Position numbers and translations under genes: made by a program | Notes under the pieces: generated by a model | Told to the model about the DNA's origin: nothing | What the model saw: the letters and a program-made list of their open reading frames with translations, nothing else | Databases searched by the model: none | Source of the DNA: Erythroxylum novogranatense | Taxonomy: Eukaryota > Streptophyta > Magnoliopsida > Malpighiales > Erythroxylaceae | Direction: 5' to 3' | DNA: 64,000 bases | Assembly: GCA_029891385.1 (NCBI GenBank) | Contig: CM057229.1 | Location: 4,899,001 to 4,963,000 of the forward strand | In this document: in pieces, positions 48,267-59,264 of the stretch | Numbering within the stretch: the first letter of the stretch is position 1 | Layout: each line of letters begins with the position of its first letter

Positions 48267-48440
48267 GACAGCCTATGCTTGATTTTTGGGTATGTCTTTT
48301 ATCAATCAAATAATTTTATGCTTTTAGAGATTTTTCTACAAACCCTAAGCCCTATTTTCAAGTTCCAGCTACAATCTACTTCAATTATAGCCTATTCTAT
48401 TCTACGTATCTTTGTTTTTCCTTCCCACACTACGTCAAAT

Positions 48441-48453
48441 TGGTATCAGAGCA
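48441..48453 (+). other. gypsy primer-binding site, tRNA-Met type
   Basis: TGGTATCAGAGCA lies three bases after the LTR end and matches the complement of initiator methionine tRNA. Confidence 0.92.
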
Positions 48454-48484
48454 AATTAGATCCTTAGATTTTGATTGCTTAGTT

Positions 48485-51400
48485 ATGGTTGGACGCGGTA
48501 GAACATGTGGACGTGGAAATCATGATAACGAAGGAGAGATGGCTGAGTTGAGACGTATGATTGCAGACTTGTCATGAGTGTGCAAGATTTGCAAAGAATG
48601 ACGGAACCGATGGCAGCCGAATGGAGATTCCGGAAGGCTACCACGACCCCTCGAATATACCGCAAGGTAGTCTTGAGGCTGAAATTGCAGATTCAGTGGA
48701 TGACAACCCCTTTCATGCAGCTGGACTCTCATACAATATGGTAAGAGGTGGATTGGAAGAGAGGTTAGTGCATGCCCTTGAATTAAATGGTGGTGGAATT
48801 AGAATTGAAGTTGCTGATTTTCATGGAAAGATGCATGTGGAGGACTATTTGGATTGGGAGGCAAGTTTAGAGACTTATTTTGAATGGAAACCTATGGCTG
48901 AAGCTAGAAAAGTGTTGTTTGTTAAGCTTAAATTGAAGAGCACTGCACTTCAATGGTGGAAGCAAGTTGAGGAGCAGCGTGCACGACAAGACAAGCCTAA
49001 AATTAGCACTTGGGAACAAATGAAAGCGAAGTTGCGCAAGCAATTTTTACCAGCTGATTACTTAATGGAATTGTATGAAAAGTTCCATTCGTTGAGACAA
49101 AGGAGCTTAAGTGTGGAGGAATACACGACTGAGTTTAACAACCTCTCAATTCGAGTGGGGTTGAATGAAACTAACAAACAATTGACCTCTCGATATCTAG
49201 CAGGTTTGAATAAATCACTTAGGGATGTGATGGGAGTAGTTTGATTGTTTAACCTTGAAGAAGCAAGGCAACATGCCTTAATGGCAGAAAAACGAGTCTG
49301 GAGGTATGGTTCTAGAAGGACTTTGTTTAGAAGAATCGAAGGAGCTATTCAAAGGAGTGCTGGGGCTATTCGCAATGAAAGAATAGGTCAATTAGCCCCC
49401 AAAATCAGTCGCGAGAGCGCCAACATAAACCGAGCTAATGGAGGAAATATGGGTAACATTGAAAAAGGGAAGGCTTTGGTGAAGTTTGGAGCAGCAAACA
49501 TCTTTAATCCTAATAATTTTAAAGCTGGCAGTAGCTTACAGATTCGGTGTTTTACTTATGGAGAAAAGGGTCATGCTTCTTATGCTTGTCCAGAGCGAAG
49601 GGTGAATCTCGCTGAACTAGAAGAAGAAGAGGAGGACGTGTCAGACCCCGTGGATGATGATGGCGTGGAAGAAAGTGAGGATATAGATGTGTACCCAGTT
49701 CAAGGAGAATCTTTAGTGGTTCGATGAGTAATGACAACCACTAACAAATGCGAAGGGGAGGATTGGAGACGTCGTAGCATATTTCGAACCCGTGTTAATT
49801 GTGGAGGTAAGGTGTGCAATCTAGTTATTGATGGAGGTAGCATGGAGAATGTTATTTCAAAAGATGCAGTAGAAAAGCTTAAACTTACTACTGAAAGGCA
49901 TCCTCGTCCTTACAAGATTGGTTGGCTTAAGAAAGGTCATGAGATTCCAGTCACTTCTAGATGCTTGGTCAAATTTACTATGGGTTCAAATCTAGATGAT
50001 GAAGCTTTGTGTGATGTTGTGCCTATGGATGTTGGCCATATTCTTGTGGGCAAACCTTGGTTATATGACCATGACATGGAACACCTCACTAAACCAAACA
50101 CTTACACTTTTCGTAAAGGCAACAAGAGTTACACCTTACACCCTTTAAAGGAAGAAGCCAAAGAGGCCTCTAAATCTTCAAAAGGTGGCAAGGTTAGCGG
50201 ATACACAGCAGCTGAAAGGTTTGAATCAGAATGTGAAGAGTCAGAGGTGGTGTATGCTCTAGTTAGTAAGGTTGTGAAGGATGACAAAGTTGGAAATTTG
50301 ATTCAACAACCTCCTGAAATCCAACAATTGTTGAAGGAATTCAAGGAGTTGGTCAGCAATGATTTGCCCCCAAGTTTACCGCCCATAAGAAGCATTCAAC
50401 ATACTATTGATTTGGTGCCTGGAGCACCTCTACCTAATTTGCCAGTATATAGAATGCCACCTATGCAGCGTGCCGAGATACAAAAACAGGTTGGTGAATT
50501 GCTTAGTAAGGGGCTGGTGCGAGAAAGTAAAAGTCCTTGTGATTGTCCAGCTCTACTTGCTCCAAAAAAGGATGGTTCTTGGAAAATGTGTGTTGACAAT
50601 CGGCTTATCAACAAAATAACCTGTCAAGTACAGATTTCCTATTCCTCGTTTGGATGATATGCTTGATCAACTAGGTGGTTCTAAAGTGTTTTCAAAGATT
50701 GATTTGAAGAGTGGGTACCATCAAATCAGATTGAGGAGTGGAGATGAATGGAAGACAGCTTTTAAAACACCAGATGAACTTTTTGAATGGTTGGTGATGC
50801 CGTTTGGTCTTTCTAATGCACCTAGTACGTTTATGAGAACCATGAGTGAAGTACTTAAGCCATTCTTGAGCTCTTTCGTAGTTGTTTACTTCGATGACAT
50901 TTTAATCTATAGTCGGAGCAAGGAAGAACACTTGGTTCATTTGCACCAAGTTTTGGAAGTGCTGCGTAAGGAGATGCTTGTTATAAATTTGAAGAAGTGC
51001 ACTTTCTTATGTTATGAAGTTGTGTTTTTGGGGTTTGTTGTCTTTGTTGAAGGGATAAAACCAGATTTTGAGAAAGTTCGAGCGATCATGGAATGGCAAG
51101 AACCTCAAAGCATCAAAGATGTTCGAAGTTTTCATGGTTTGGCCTCTTTCTATAGGAGGTTTATAAGGAATTTTAGTGCTGTAATGAGTCCTATAACTGA
51201 ATGTTTGAAAAAAGACAGCTTTGCATGGTCTAATTCAGCACAAAAAGCCTTTGAAAGAATTAAAACTTTGATGACGGAAGCACCTATTCTTGCACTACTG
51301 AACTTTGAGAAGTTATTTGTTGTTGAATGTGATGCTTCACATGCTGGAATTGGGGCTGTTCTAAGCCAAGAAGGGAGGCCTATATAATTTTTGAGCGAAA

Positions 51401-51687
51401 AGTTATGTGATGCTAAGCGAAGATATTTCACTTATTATTTAGAGTTTTATGCTTTGGTGAGAGCTATTGATCATTGGAGACACTACTTGGCTTATAAGGA
51501 GTTTGTGGTTTATTCTGACCACCAAGCTCTACGTTACTTGAATTCTAAAAAAAAGTTGAATGAACGTCATATTAGATGGAGTTCTTTTCTTAATCAATTC
51601 AACTTTTCCTTGAAATACAAGACAGGTGAATGCAACAAAGTGGCTGATGCATTGAGTAGGCGATCTTCACTTTTGGCGGTGATGAGT
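48485..51687 (+). pseudogene. decayed gypsy gag-pol
   Basis: An ATG at 48485 opens a gag-like frame (MVGRGRTCGRGNHDNEGEMA) that stops at 48575-48577. Gag continues in other frames: FHGKMHVEDYLDWEASLETY and MKAKLRKQFLPADYLMELYE, with a stop at 49242-49244. The zinc knuckle reads CFTYGEKGHASYAC, so the second cysteine is replaced by Tyr. The protease has LVIDGGSMENVIS. Reverse transcriptase starts at 50400-50640, breaks by frameshift near 50630, then runs as [20 protein letters not shown] and YFDDILIYS (about 50886-50912). RNase H shows [14 protein letters not shown], a TAA at 51385-51387, and YSDHQALRYLNSKKKL before the junction at 51687. It cannot produce a functional polyprotein. Confidence 0.92.
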
Positions 51688-54600
51688 TGTTGAGACCCGA
51701 TCCGAAAACCGGATCCCAACCGGAAAAGAGGAAAGGGAATACGAAACGAAAGGAAAAATCGAAAGAAAGGAACACAAGGCGGAAGCAAAATCATAAGCGA
51801 AGAATGATATTTACAACACGAAAGCAAATCCAATCTTAATGTGAAAGAATTGGAAGCAAATCAAAACGAAGCAAACATCAGATCAAATCGAATCGAAACC
51901 AATTTTCGACATCCGTGAACAAATATCGAAGAAAACGTTTGCGTTGGAAACCTTAAGACTATCGGTCTAAACTAATCCAAACCTGTGTACATTTTTTTTT
52001 CCTTCTTTGCCATTTTACTCAATCTCATACAAAGCCATACCCCTTTCCAATCTGGAATTCATTAATTCTATAATCTCAATCAAAAACTCAAATCCAGCAA
52101 CACAATTTATATATAAGACCATTCATATTCATCTCATCTCAATTCAGTATGCTAATCCTCATTCCATATCCATACACAATTTCATAATCCATACACATCA
52201 TATATTAATTACTTACAAAACCTTAATGGCATTTCCAAGCCATAATATAATATCAATATCCAAAATCCAAATATGTACACTAATCCCCCTTACAAACAAA
52301 ACAATATGCACACATACAACAAAACCTTCAATTTCTTTCACCCGATCTTCTTCTCATCACCTGTGGACGGGAATGAAGGGGGGGTGAGCTTATAGCTTGT
52401 GGGTAACTGTTTATAACAAATAAATAAACAAAACCTTTAAAAACACTTTTCTTTTCTTGTAGAAAATTTGTTTGAAACCCATAAAGCACATTTTCAAAGT
52501 TCTTTTCACGCAGTAATCGAAATCACAATTTGCAAAACGTATGACTTTTAGGCTTTCATCCATAAAACCCATAGGCTACAAAACATGAATGCATCAACTT
52601 GACATTTCATAGATGCAGTGGAAAATCACATATGCAATGCACAACACATGGCTCGAGAGTTTCATAAATACAACGAATAAATCGAAGTTTATCGTAAACA
52701 CAACGAGTCCGATTTCTCAGGATCTCGTGGCCTCAAACGGGCAGCCGGGAGAAGGCAATGGGTCATCGTGCACGAGACTAACGAAACAGGTTCTCTCTTG
52801 CCCAAACACAATCAATCTATGCTCAATATTATTTATCGAATGATCTTTTCCGAATATACGAAATGCCATGAAATCTTTCGAGGCATAACACAAACGTATT
52901 TTTCAATTCATCAAAAGTTCATGTATTGAATCAATGATGATTTTTCAAATCATTCATACAATGATGCAACATTTATGATGCTATTGAAATCAGAAAATCC
53001 CTTTGTTTAAAGAAAGCAGTAGTGGCTTATAAATTCTATTATAAACAGGTACCCACCTCATTTCCATGCTTGAAGCTTGTCCAATGTTTCAATTGAAATT
53101 TTCCTAAACCATAATCATCCAAATTTAACATCATAATTAGCATAATCCTCAAAATTAACTATAGGAAACCCATACTCATCATTTTTCCAAGCTATCTAAA
53201 GCAAGAATTTCTAAAATCCCCAAATTCTAAAATTGACCTAAACTAATTCACCCAAATTCAATATCATAAATCACAACATCTTCAAAATTGATATCATATT
53301 TCACCAATCCATAATGTTTCTCATGATTCTAAACCAATAATTTCCAAAAACCCCAATTACAAAATTAGGCATAAACCCTAATTAATTTCCATCCAAAATC
53401 GATCCCATTACAACATGAAATCTCCAAAATTAACTTTAGAATTCACAAACCCATACCAATTCCAAGGTATCTAAACCAAAAACTCTCTAAAAGATCAAAG
53501 ATCGAAAATCGACTCTTACCTTCATCTTCCCCAATTTCAGATTTTCTTGGTTCATGATGGAACTCTCTTTATTCTCTACCTTTTTCTCTCTTGAATCAAC
53601 ATAGAAAGCTTGCTTGAAGACCCCTAAAAATCAAACCCTAGCTCTCTCCCCTTTTCTTTCTTCTTCTCTCCCGAAGCTCCTCTCATTCTCCTCTCTTCTT
53701 ATTCTTTTCTTCTCTTGCTGTTTTTCTGTCTAAGTGTCGTGCATTCTCCTTATATATACTAAAGCTCACTCTTCTTATTTACCAACTTGCCATTAATGAG
53801 TGCATAATGTCCAATTTGCCCTTATATGTAAGTCTTATAACATAACAGCTTAAGTGATCTTCCAACAATGTCCTTCCTAAAAACTGACATCTTGTCTCCT
53901 TATTTCAATCAGGTAGCTGAAGTCATTTGACAAAACTTTCTTCTATAGAAATATCACTATATGTCTTACGAATTCATTGTTTCAAGAATCAGGTCGATCG
54001 GAGCTCTATATCTCAAAATATCTCAAAAATACTGAAGTCTGTTCTTCAGACCCGAGATTGAACACTACACTTAACTTCTGACCCGAAATTGAAAGTCTTA
54101 GAGGCTAAATTGTAGCTTGGCTCCTTCATAACATTTGTAGCCCCATGTCTCTATTTTAATTATCAATAAGAATCAACTCAATTGGAGCTCTACCTATCGA
54201 GATATCTCCAAAATACTGAACACTATTCAGCCATTACAACACCGAGACTGAACACTACATCTAAATTCCGACCTGAAATTGAAAGTCTTAGAGGCTACAT
54301 TATAGCTCGGCTCCTTCATAACATTTGTAGCCCCATGTCTCTATTTTAATTAGCAATAAGAATCTGATCTATTGGAGCTCTATAGCTCCAAATATCTCCA
54401 AAATACTAAACGATATTCAGACCATTACAAAACTGAAACTGAGCACTACATCTAATTCCGATCCGAATTTCAAAGCCTTAGAGGCTAAATTGTCAATTGG
54501 CTCCTTCATATGAATTGTAGATATATATCTCTATTTTAATTTTCAAAAAGAATAAAATCGATCGGAGCTCTACCAATCAAGATATCTCTAAAATACTGAA

Positions 54601-56064
54601 CACTGTTTAAACCATTACAGAATCAAGACTGAACACTACATATAACTTCCAATCTGAATTTGAAAGTCTTAGAGGCTACATTATAGCTCGGGTCCTTCAT
54701 AATATTTGTAGCCCTATGTCTCTATTTTAATTTCCAAAAAGAATCAGATCGATCGGAGCTCTACCAATCGAGATATCTCCAAAATACTGAACACTGTTCA
54801 AACTTTTACAATCGATCAACTCACTATAATCCGAGTTATCTTTCTCCATTTAATGCCAAAACCGATCTATCTAGTATGGAAAGATAGAAAAATGTCTTAG
54901 GAATCTAACGCTTCAAAAATCGGCTTAATTGGATGTCGGATGAAGAAGTTATGCTCAAAACAAGACAGAGAGGTCGGTCGGCCAAAAAATGCCATGGGCG
55001 CTACTCGACCTCATGGCGCATGAAGTCGCTTACCACTTGGCGAGCGGGTGCTCTCCCACTCTGATCCGACCTCCGAACTTTAAACCTTCATAACTTTTGA
55101 CTTCGAACTTCAAATTAGACAAACTTGGTGTCTATGGAAAGGAAAAAGAGAGATCTACAATTTTCAAGGACTCAAAATCGATTGAGGTCTCTTAAGGGGT
55201 CAAAAACTCCACACAATGTGACTGGTCGATCGGCTTTACATTATACATCATCAAAACTTCTAAAAATCATAACTTTTTACTCCCTTGTCCAATATTTTCG
55301 TGCTTTATATCAATGGAAAGATAAAAACAAGCTCTACAATGTTCATGAAAGACTCCAAAGCAACTTCAACCTCTAGCTAAGTTAATTTTCCAATCAAAAT
55401 TTCTGCCCTGAAATTTCCATACTAAACAACATTCAAGCTTCACAATTTCACATCTTTCAACCTCCACATCCAAGAATCGCATATTATACATCATTTTAAA
55501 GCTATTCAAATTTTCTATAACTTTCACGTAAACCATTTACTCCAATTCAAACCACATCAGTACGACGATCGGCCTCAAAGCACAATACACACAAATCTAT
55601 ACTTCATAGTATTTTTCCAAAACAACGCCATATATACTTAACTTCGAAAACTCATAACTTTTGATTTCGATATCGAAAACTGTCAAACTTTATGACTACA
55701 GAAAGCTCTCAATATAATCTACAAATTTCATGAGGATCATTTCCTCAAATTTTGGCTAAATTAAAAAGTCAACTTTCAAGTCAAACTTTCTATTTTCTTC
55801 AAAATTTCACACTTTCACTTTCTATTTTCTTCAAAATTTCACACTTTCACTTTCTATTTCATGCTTTTCAACTCCATTTCAATCATCTCATCCACTTAAA
55901 TTTTCATAACCAAAACTAGTCTTTAAAGTCATCAAAATCAATAAATTCTTTTTCTCATCAATTTGCTCAAGGTATAAGACTTCTATAACACAATTCATAT
56001 CCGAAAACACTCATTGAATTCATTTTAATATTTTTAATTTTTACCGAAAGTTCGGGGTCCAACA
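51688..56064 (-). mobile_element. 4.4-kb non-coding LTR-like block, probably a long LTR in minus orientation
   Basis: The block begins TGTTGAGACCCGATCCG and ends ttcggggtccaaca, so its ends are inverted TGTTG.../...CAACA, as in an LTR. Read on the minus strand it starts TGTTGGACCCCG and ends GGGTCTCAACA. A TATATATAA on the minus strand at 53750-53758 is followed (towards lower coordinates) by purine-rich leader-like sequence, supporting minus orientation. No coding domain is present; a 126-codon frame at 52007-52387 is low-complexity. Very long LTRs of this kind are known in Tekay-type gypsy elements; that assignment is inference. The sequences abutting it are a gypsy RNase H on the left and a copia reverse transcriptase on the right, and the 5-bp flanks do not match. 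Confidence 0.6.
53985..54815. repeat. about 190-bp tandem array inside the LTR-like block
   Basis: The phrase aaagtcttagaggcta recurs at 54092, 54282, 54472 (one base changed) and 54663, giving periods of 190, 190 and 191 bp. Each unit also carries ggagctctac, gatatctccaaaatact and ctgaacactaca. A partial, more divergent unit precedes at about 53985-54091 and the last unit stops near 54815. Copies differ by scattered substitutions, so the array is old. Confidence 0.93.
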
Positions 56065-57301
56065 CCACATCCTTAGTTTCAAGAATTTCACAATTTTCCT
56101 CTTCAAAGCGGTTTTAAAAACCCTCATTCTGATACATCTTTATTTGTGTTCAAGTCTGGTGGGCACCTATTATATCTGCTTGTATATGTTGACAATATCA
56201 TTATTACAGGGGACGATGCATCTTTGGTAAATCAGTCTATTCAATCACTTGCCAATCACTTCTCACTTAAAGATCTTGGAAATCTTTCTTATTTTCTCAG
56301 GGTAGAAATTATACCTAACAAGCAAGGCTTTCTGCTATCAAAACGACAATATTTACAAGATCTTCTTGCTCGTACTCGCATGTTTGATGCAAAACCAGTT
56401 CAAACTCCACTTCCAACTTATTCCACACTTTCTTTACATTCAGGGGCTAATCTATCTGATCTTACAAAATTTCAAGTTGTTGTGCGTAGTCTTTAGTACC
56501 TTCTTCTCACTCATTGCTTTTGTCATTAACAAACTCTCTCATTTTTTGCACAAGCCTACAACTGAGCATTGGACTCTTGTTAAGCGTTTGTTTCATTATC
56601 TTTGTGGAACTCTTAATCTTGGCCTTAAGCTATATCGTGATTCTCCACTTTCATTACATGCCTTTTCAGATGTAGATTGGGCAGGTGACGGGGATACGTC
56701 TTGCTCTACTAGTGCCTACATAGTTTACCTTGGTAGAAAGCCAATTTCGTGGAGTTAACAACGCTCTGTAGCTCATTCGTCTACTAAGGCAGAATATTGT
56801 TCTATTGCTAATACCATTGTTGAAATCAATTGGGTGTGTTCTTTATTAGATGACCTTGGTATTCAGTTGCAAAATTGTCCTGTGATTTACAGTGATAACA
56901 TTGGCATAAATCAATAGTGCTCCAATCCTGTTTTTCACTCCAGAATGAAACATGTGGATATCGATTTTCACTTCATATGTGATCAAGTTCAAAATGGCAC
57001 TCTCAGAGTTGCTCACTTCTCCTCCACAGATCAACTTGCATATGCCTTAACCAAGCTACTTTCACGAACTCGCTTTCTTTTACTACAAGACAAGATTGGT
57101 CTCTCTCACCGAGACCCATCTCGAGGGGAAAAAATAATGCTATGAATATTTGATTATCTCTGATAATAACCACTTGATATATACAATCTATATATTAACT
57201 GCATATCTCATCCTATTTAAGTTCATCTGTCCTATAAATTTGTATCTTTCATTTCAATAAATAGATAGAAAAGTTCTCAATTATTTCCTCTATTAGTGTC
57301 A
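56065..57301 (+). mobile_element. 5'-truncated copia element (reverse transcriptase to 3' LTR)
   Basis: Only the last part of pol and a short LTR remain. The left edge abuts the LTR-like block, so the 5' part was lost by deletion or recombination. A polypurine-like tcgaggggaaaaaata occurs at 57121-57136. An approximate LTR, from TGCTATGAATATT (57138) to gtca (57301), follows; its borders are uncertain. Confidence 0.8.
56110..57145 (+). pseudogene. decayed copia reverse transcriptase / RNase H
   Basis: The reverse transcriptase end shows LLVYVDNIIITGDD (Asp-Asp changed to Asp-Asn in the usual YVDD box), SLKDLGNLSYFLRVEI and LLSKRQYLQDLL. Frames break near 56490 and 56757. RNase H shows HAFSDVDWAGDGD, STKAEYCSIANTIVEINWV, RMKHVDIDFHF and FSSTDQLAYALTKLL. 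The stops and the altered catalytic box make it non-functional. Confidence 0.9.
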
Positions 57302-57428
57302 AGGTCCCATATCTATGACTTTGGCAGCCATTTCTTCTTATAAGAATTGAAAAATGAATAGCTCATCTTTTCTATGTTCTTATAGACAGTATAACTAGTA
57401 AAAATATTCATGGAACTACGTCTACAAG

Positions 57429-57462
57429 AATATATAGAATGTTAGAATGTCACGTCATACCT
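57429..57462 (+). repeat. 34-bp direct repeat, left copy
   Basis: This copy begins aatatatagaatgttagaat and ends catacct. It matches 58510-58543 at 33 of 34 positions. The two copies bracket the minus-strand copia LTR fragment exactly. Confidence 0.9.
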
Positions 57463-58509
57463 GTAAGGAAAGAAGCGGGTATAACACACGCAACGATTAT
57501 TCAAACAATAAATCTTTCCCCACTTGAATGAATCTATTAGGAGTAATAATGAGCAAAAATTGGTAGTAAACCAAATGATCACAAGCTACCACAATAACGC
57601 ACAAATCAAAAAACCAATCACAAAGACACAACAATTATTTAACGTGGCAAAAACTCTTTCGGTGTTAAGGATAAAAAACCATGGGACCTCTCTTGGTCCA
57701 AGCAAATAAAATCCACTATCACAAATACTGTCTTATAGAGATCAACAGTCACAAAATCTAGAAATCAAAGACTCAATCTCATATAGCCACAAATTAAAGT
57801 AGAGAACTACACAAAGAGAGCAATCACAACAAAGGCTTCTGTTCTAACAAATTCTGGAAACATTCTAGCTGTCCAAATCCAATCTCCACCGTTCAAAACA
57901 AAGAACAATGAGTAAGGAACATGCGCACCAAAATTCAGCCCGATCAGACAAAGAATGATAGACCAAAATCAGAATATGGCGAAACTTGTCAGTTCTGGAA
58001 ATTCATTGCGACCAGTCCACTTTTGGATCCAAAAACTCAACCTCCAGACCTCGAAACAAAATCTCCACCATTCAGAATGGAGAACAATATGTCTAGAAAC
58101 TGTAAACCAAAAATGAGACCGATCCAACAGTGAACGACTTCCCGGTGGCCGAAAACGTAAAACGGGTCGAGTGAAAAATCTCTCCCCTTTTTGTGAAAAC
58201 AAATCTCTCTCTTCTCTCCTCTCTCTCTTTTCTCCTTCTCACTCTTGGGCAGCTGCTAAATTTCATTAACAATTCAAAAATTAACCCTAATGGGTTAAAA
58301 TAAAATGGGCTTTAAAAAATTGGTGGGTTTTACCACATAAGAGGGAACTCAAACCTAACAATTCTCCCCCTTCCCGACTATGTGGAGGAGGTTGCCAAAC
58401 CGACACTTAATCGACAAGTTTCAAACTTCATTTTTGGTAGAGCTTTTGTGCACATATCAGCACCATTATCATATGAATCTTTTCAAGCTCAACAGACTTA
58501 GAATCTAAA
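57462..58509 (-). mobile_element. truncated copia (TORK-like) 3' end with LTR, minus strand
   Basis: On the minus strand, the end of pol (58380-58480) gives NGADMCTKALPKMKFETCRL followed by SVGLATSST, then the polypurine tract gggggagaat, then an LTR of about 900 bp (58360 down to 57462, TGTTAGG...CCTTACA). The LTR interior contains the familiar aacgtggcaaaaactctttc phrase of plant copia LTRs. Everything upstream of the last 130 bases of pol is missing. It is flanked by 34-bp direct repeats rather than the usual 5-bp target duplication. Confidence 0.82.
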
Positions 58510-58543
58510 ATATATAGAATGTTAGAATGTCACGTCACACCTC
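58510..58543 (+). repeat. 34-bp direct repeat, right copy
   Basis: This copy begins aatatatagaatgttagaat and ends cacacct, with one difference from the left copy 1081 bases away. Confidence 0.9.
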
Positions 58544-58866
58544 TATACATAATTTGGCTGAAGAAAAGCCATTATCTTGACATCTCCGAAGCTGATATAA
58601 TGTCGAGCAATCTTAAGCTTAATCAGATAGGAGGCAAAAGAAGTAATGATTGTTGTGAATAGAAACTTCAGCACACCAAGATCATAGTTATAGAGTCTTA
58701 CATATATAAGATTAAGCACTTCACAACCATAGGCTGTACATAAATTATCAACCCAAGTGGCAATCCTTTCTTATTTAAAACCTGTAATATTAGTAGTGGA
58801 TAACGAGGCTGATCCCATTTTTAACTTTTTAAGTACAAATAAAGCTGTAGATATCGAAACTCCTGC
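58544..58866. other. spacer, probable 3' region of the EF-hand gene
   Basis: No coding sequence is seen apart from chance frames. As the EF-hand gene runs leftward and ends at 58867, its 3' untranslated region should lie here. Confidence 0.5.
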
Positions 58867-59151
58867 TCATGCTTTACTTTCTACGATCCTGATATTCAAG
58901 TGCTTCTCTGCGAGGCTTACAAGTTTGTCGAGCTCAGTATTGTCGATGTTGCCATCGTGGTTCTTGTCTGCATGCCGTACCCCACGCTTGGCCTTCCAGC
59001 CTGCAAACCAACCGCCGGCATCACGGATGGCCTCGGTGAGCTCCTTTTGGTTAATCTTTCCGTCTTTGTTGAGGTCGTATGTTTCCAACAACCAGTCCTT
59101 GAACTGCTCTTTCGTCATTTCAACTTTTATCGGAAGGCCGTTCACCGTCAT
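58867..59151 (-). CDS. small EF-hand calcium-binding protein
   Basis: This is a single-exon gene of 94 residues, intact. Two EF-hand loops are visible: DLNKDGKINQKEL (about residues 27-39) and DKNHDGNIDNTEL (about 62-74). Both keep the D-x-N/D-x-D/N-G pattern and the terminal Glu, so both should bind calcium. Between them lies a tryptophan- and lysine-rich linker (GGWFAGWKAKRGVRH) seen in a plant family of short two-EF-hand proteins. There is no signal peptide or membrane segment, so it is probably cytosolic or nuclear. Such proteins are calcium sensors or buffers; its partners are unknown. The ATG at 59151 is preceded by a leader with a hexanucleotide repeat and a TATA box. Confidence 0.88.
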   Translation of the reverse strand: MTVNGLPIKVEMTKEQFKDWLLETYDLNKDGKINQKELTEAIRDAGGWFAGWKAKRGVRHADKNHDGNIDNTELDKLVSLAEKHLNIRIVESKA

Positions 59152-59207
59152 TTTGAGTGTAGTCAGTTTAGCTAAGATGCACTTGATTATGTGTATGTCG
59201 CACGGAA

Positions 59208-59250
59208 CTCAAGCGCAGGCTCAAGCTCAGGCTCAGGCTCAGGCTCAGGC
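59208..59250 (-). repeat. (GCTCAG)n hexanucleotide repeat in the EF-hand gene leader
   Basis: About six to seven copies of the unit, the first ones imperfect, lie between the likely TATA box and the EF-hand ATG, so the transcribed leader should carry (GAGCCT)n. On the plus strand the same bases translate as alternating Ala-Gln, which is a chance frame. Confidence 0.9.
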
Positions 59251-59257
59251 TTCTAGA

Positions 59258-59264
59258 TTATATA
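59258..59264 (-). promoter_or_regulatory. TATA box of the EF-hand gene
   Basis: The minus strand reads gtatataat about 107 bases upstream of the ATG, a reasonable distance for a short leader. Confidence 0.5.

Larger units (their letters stand above)
48072..48437 (+). repeat. 5' LTR of the gypsy element
   Basis: It runs from TGATGCAGG to CTACGTCA, with complementary TGA/TCA ends. It contains a 33-bp direct duplication and a TATA box (48259-48266). The left border is inferred from the terminal dinucleotides and from where the sequence character changes, because no second LTR is available. Confidence 0.7.
48072..51687 (+). mobile_element. Ty3/gypsy element, 5' LTR through RNase H, 3' half missing
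   Basis: A 5' LTR (48072-48437) is followed by a tRNA-Met primer-binding site, gag, protease, reverse transcriptase and RNase H in gypsy order. At 51687 the sequence switches abruptly to an unrelated LTR-like block. Integrase and 3' LTR of this element are not found in the window. Frameshifts and stops show it is dead. Confidence 0.93.

Noticed and set aside
52007..52387. 126-codon plus-strand frame rich in Ile, His, Thr and Ser
   Set aside because: Low-complexity AT-rich sequence inside the LTR-like block; no domain.
53985..54815. CRISPR-like regular repeat array
   Set aside because: The units are about 190 bp, adjacent without spacers, diverged, and inside a plant LTR-like block; this is a tandem satellite-type array, not a CRISPR.
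51688..56064. Simple solo LTR with matching target duplication
   Set aside because: The 5-bp flanks do not match and the flanking sequences are from different retroelement superfamilies; kept instead as a chimeric junction finding.
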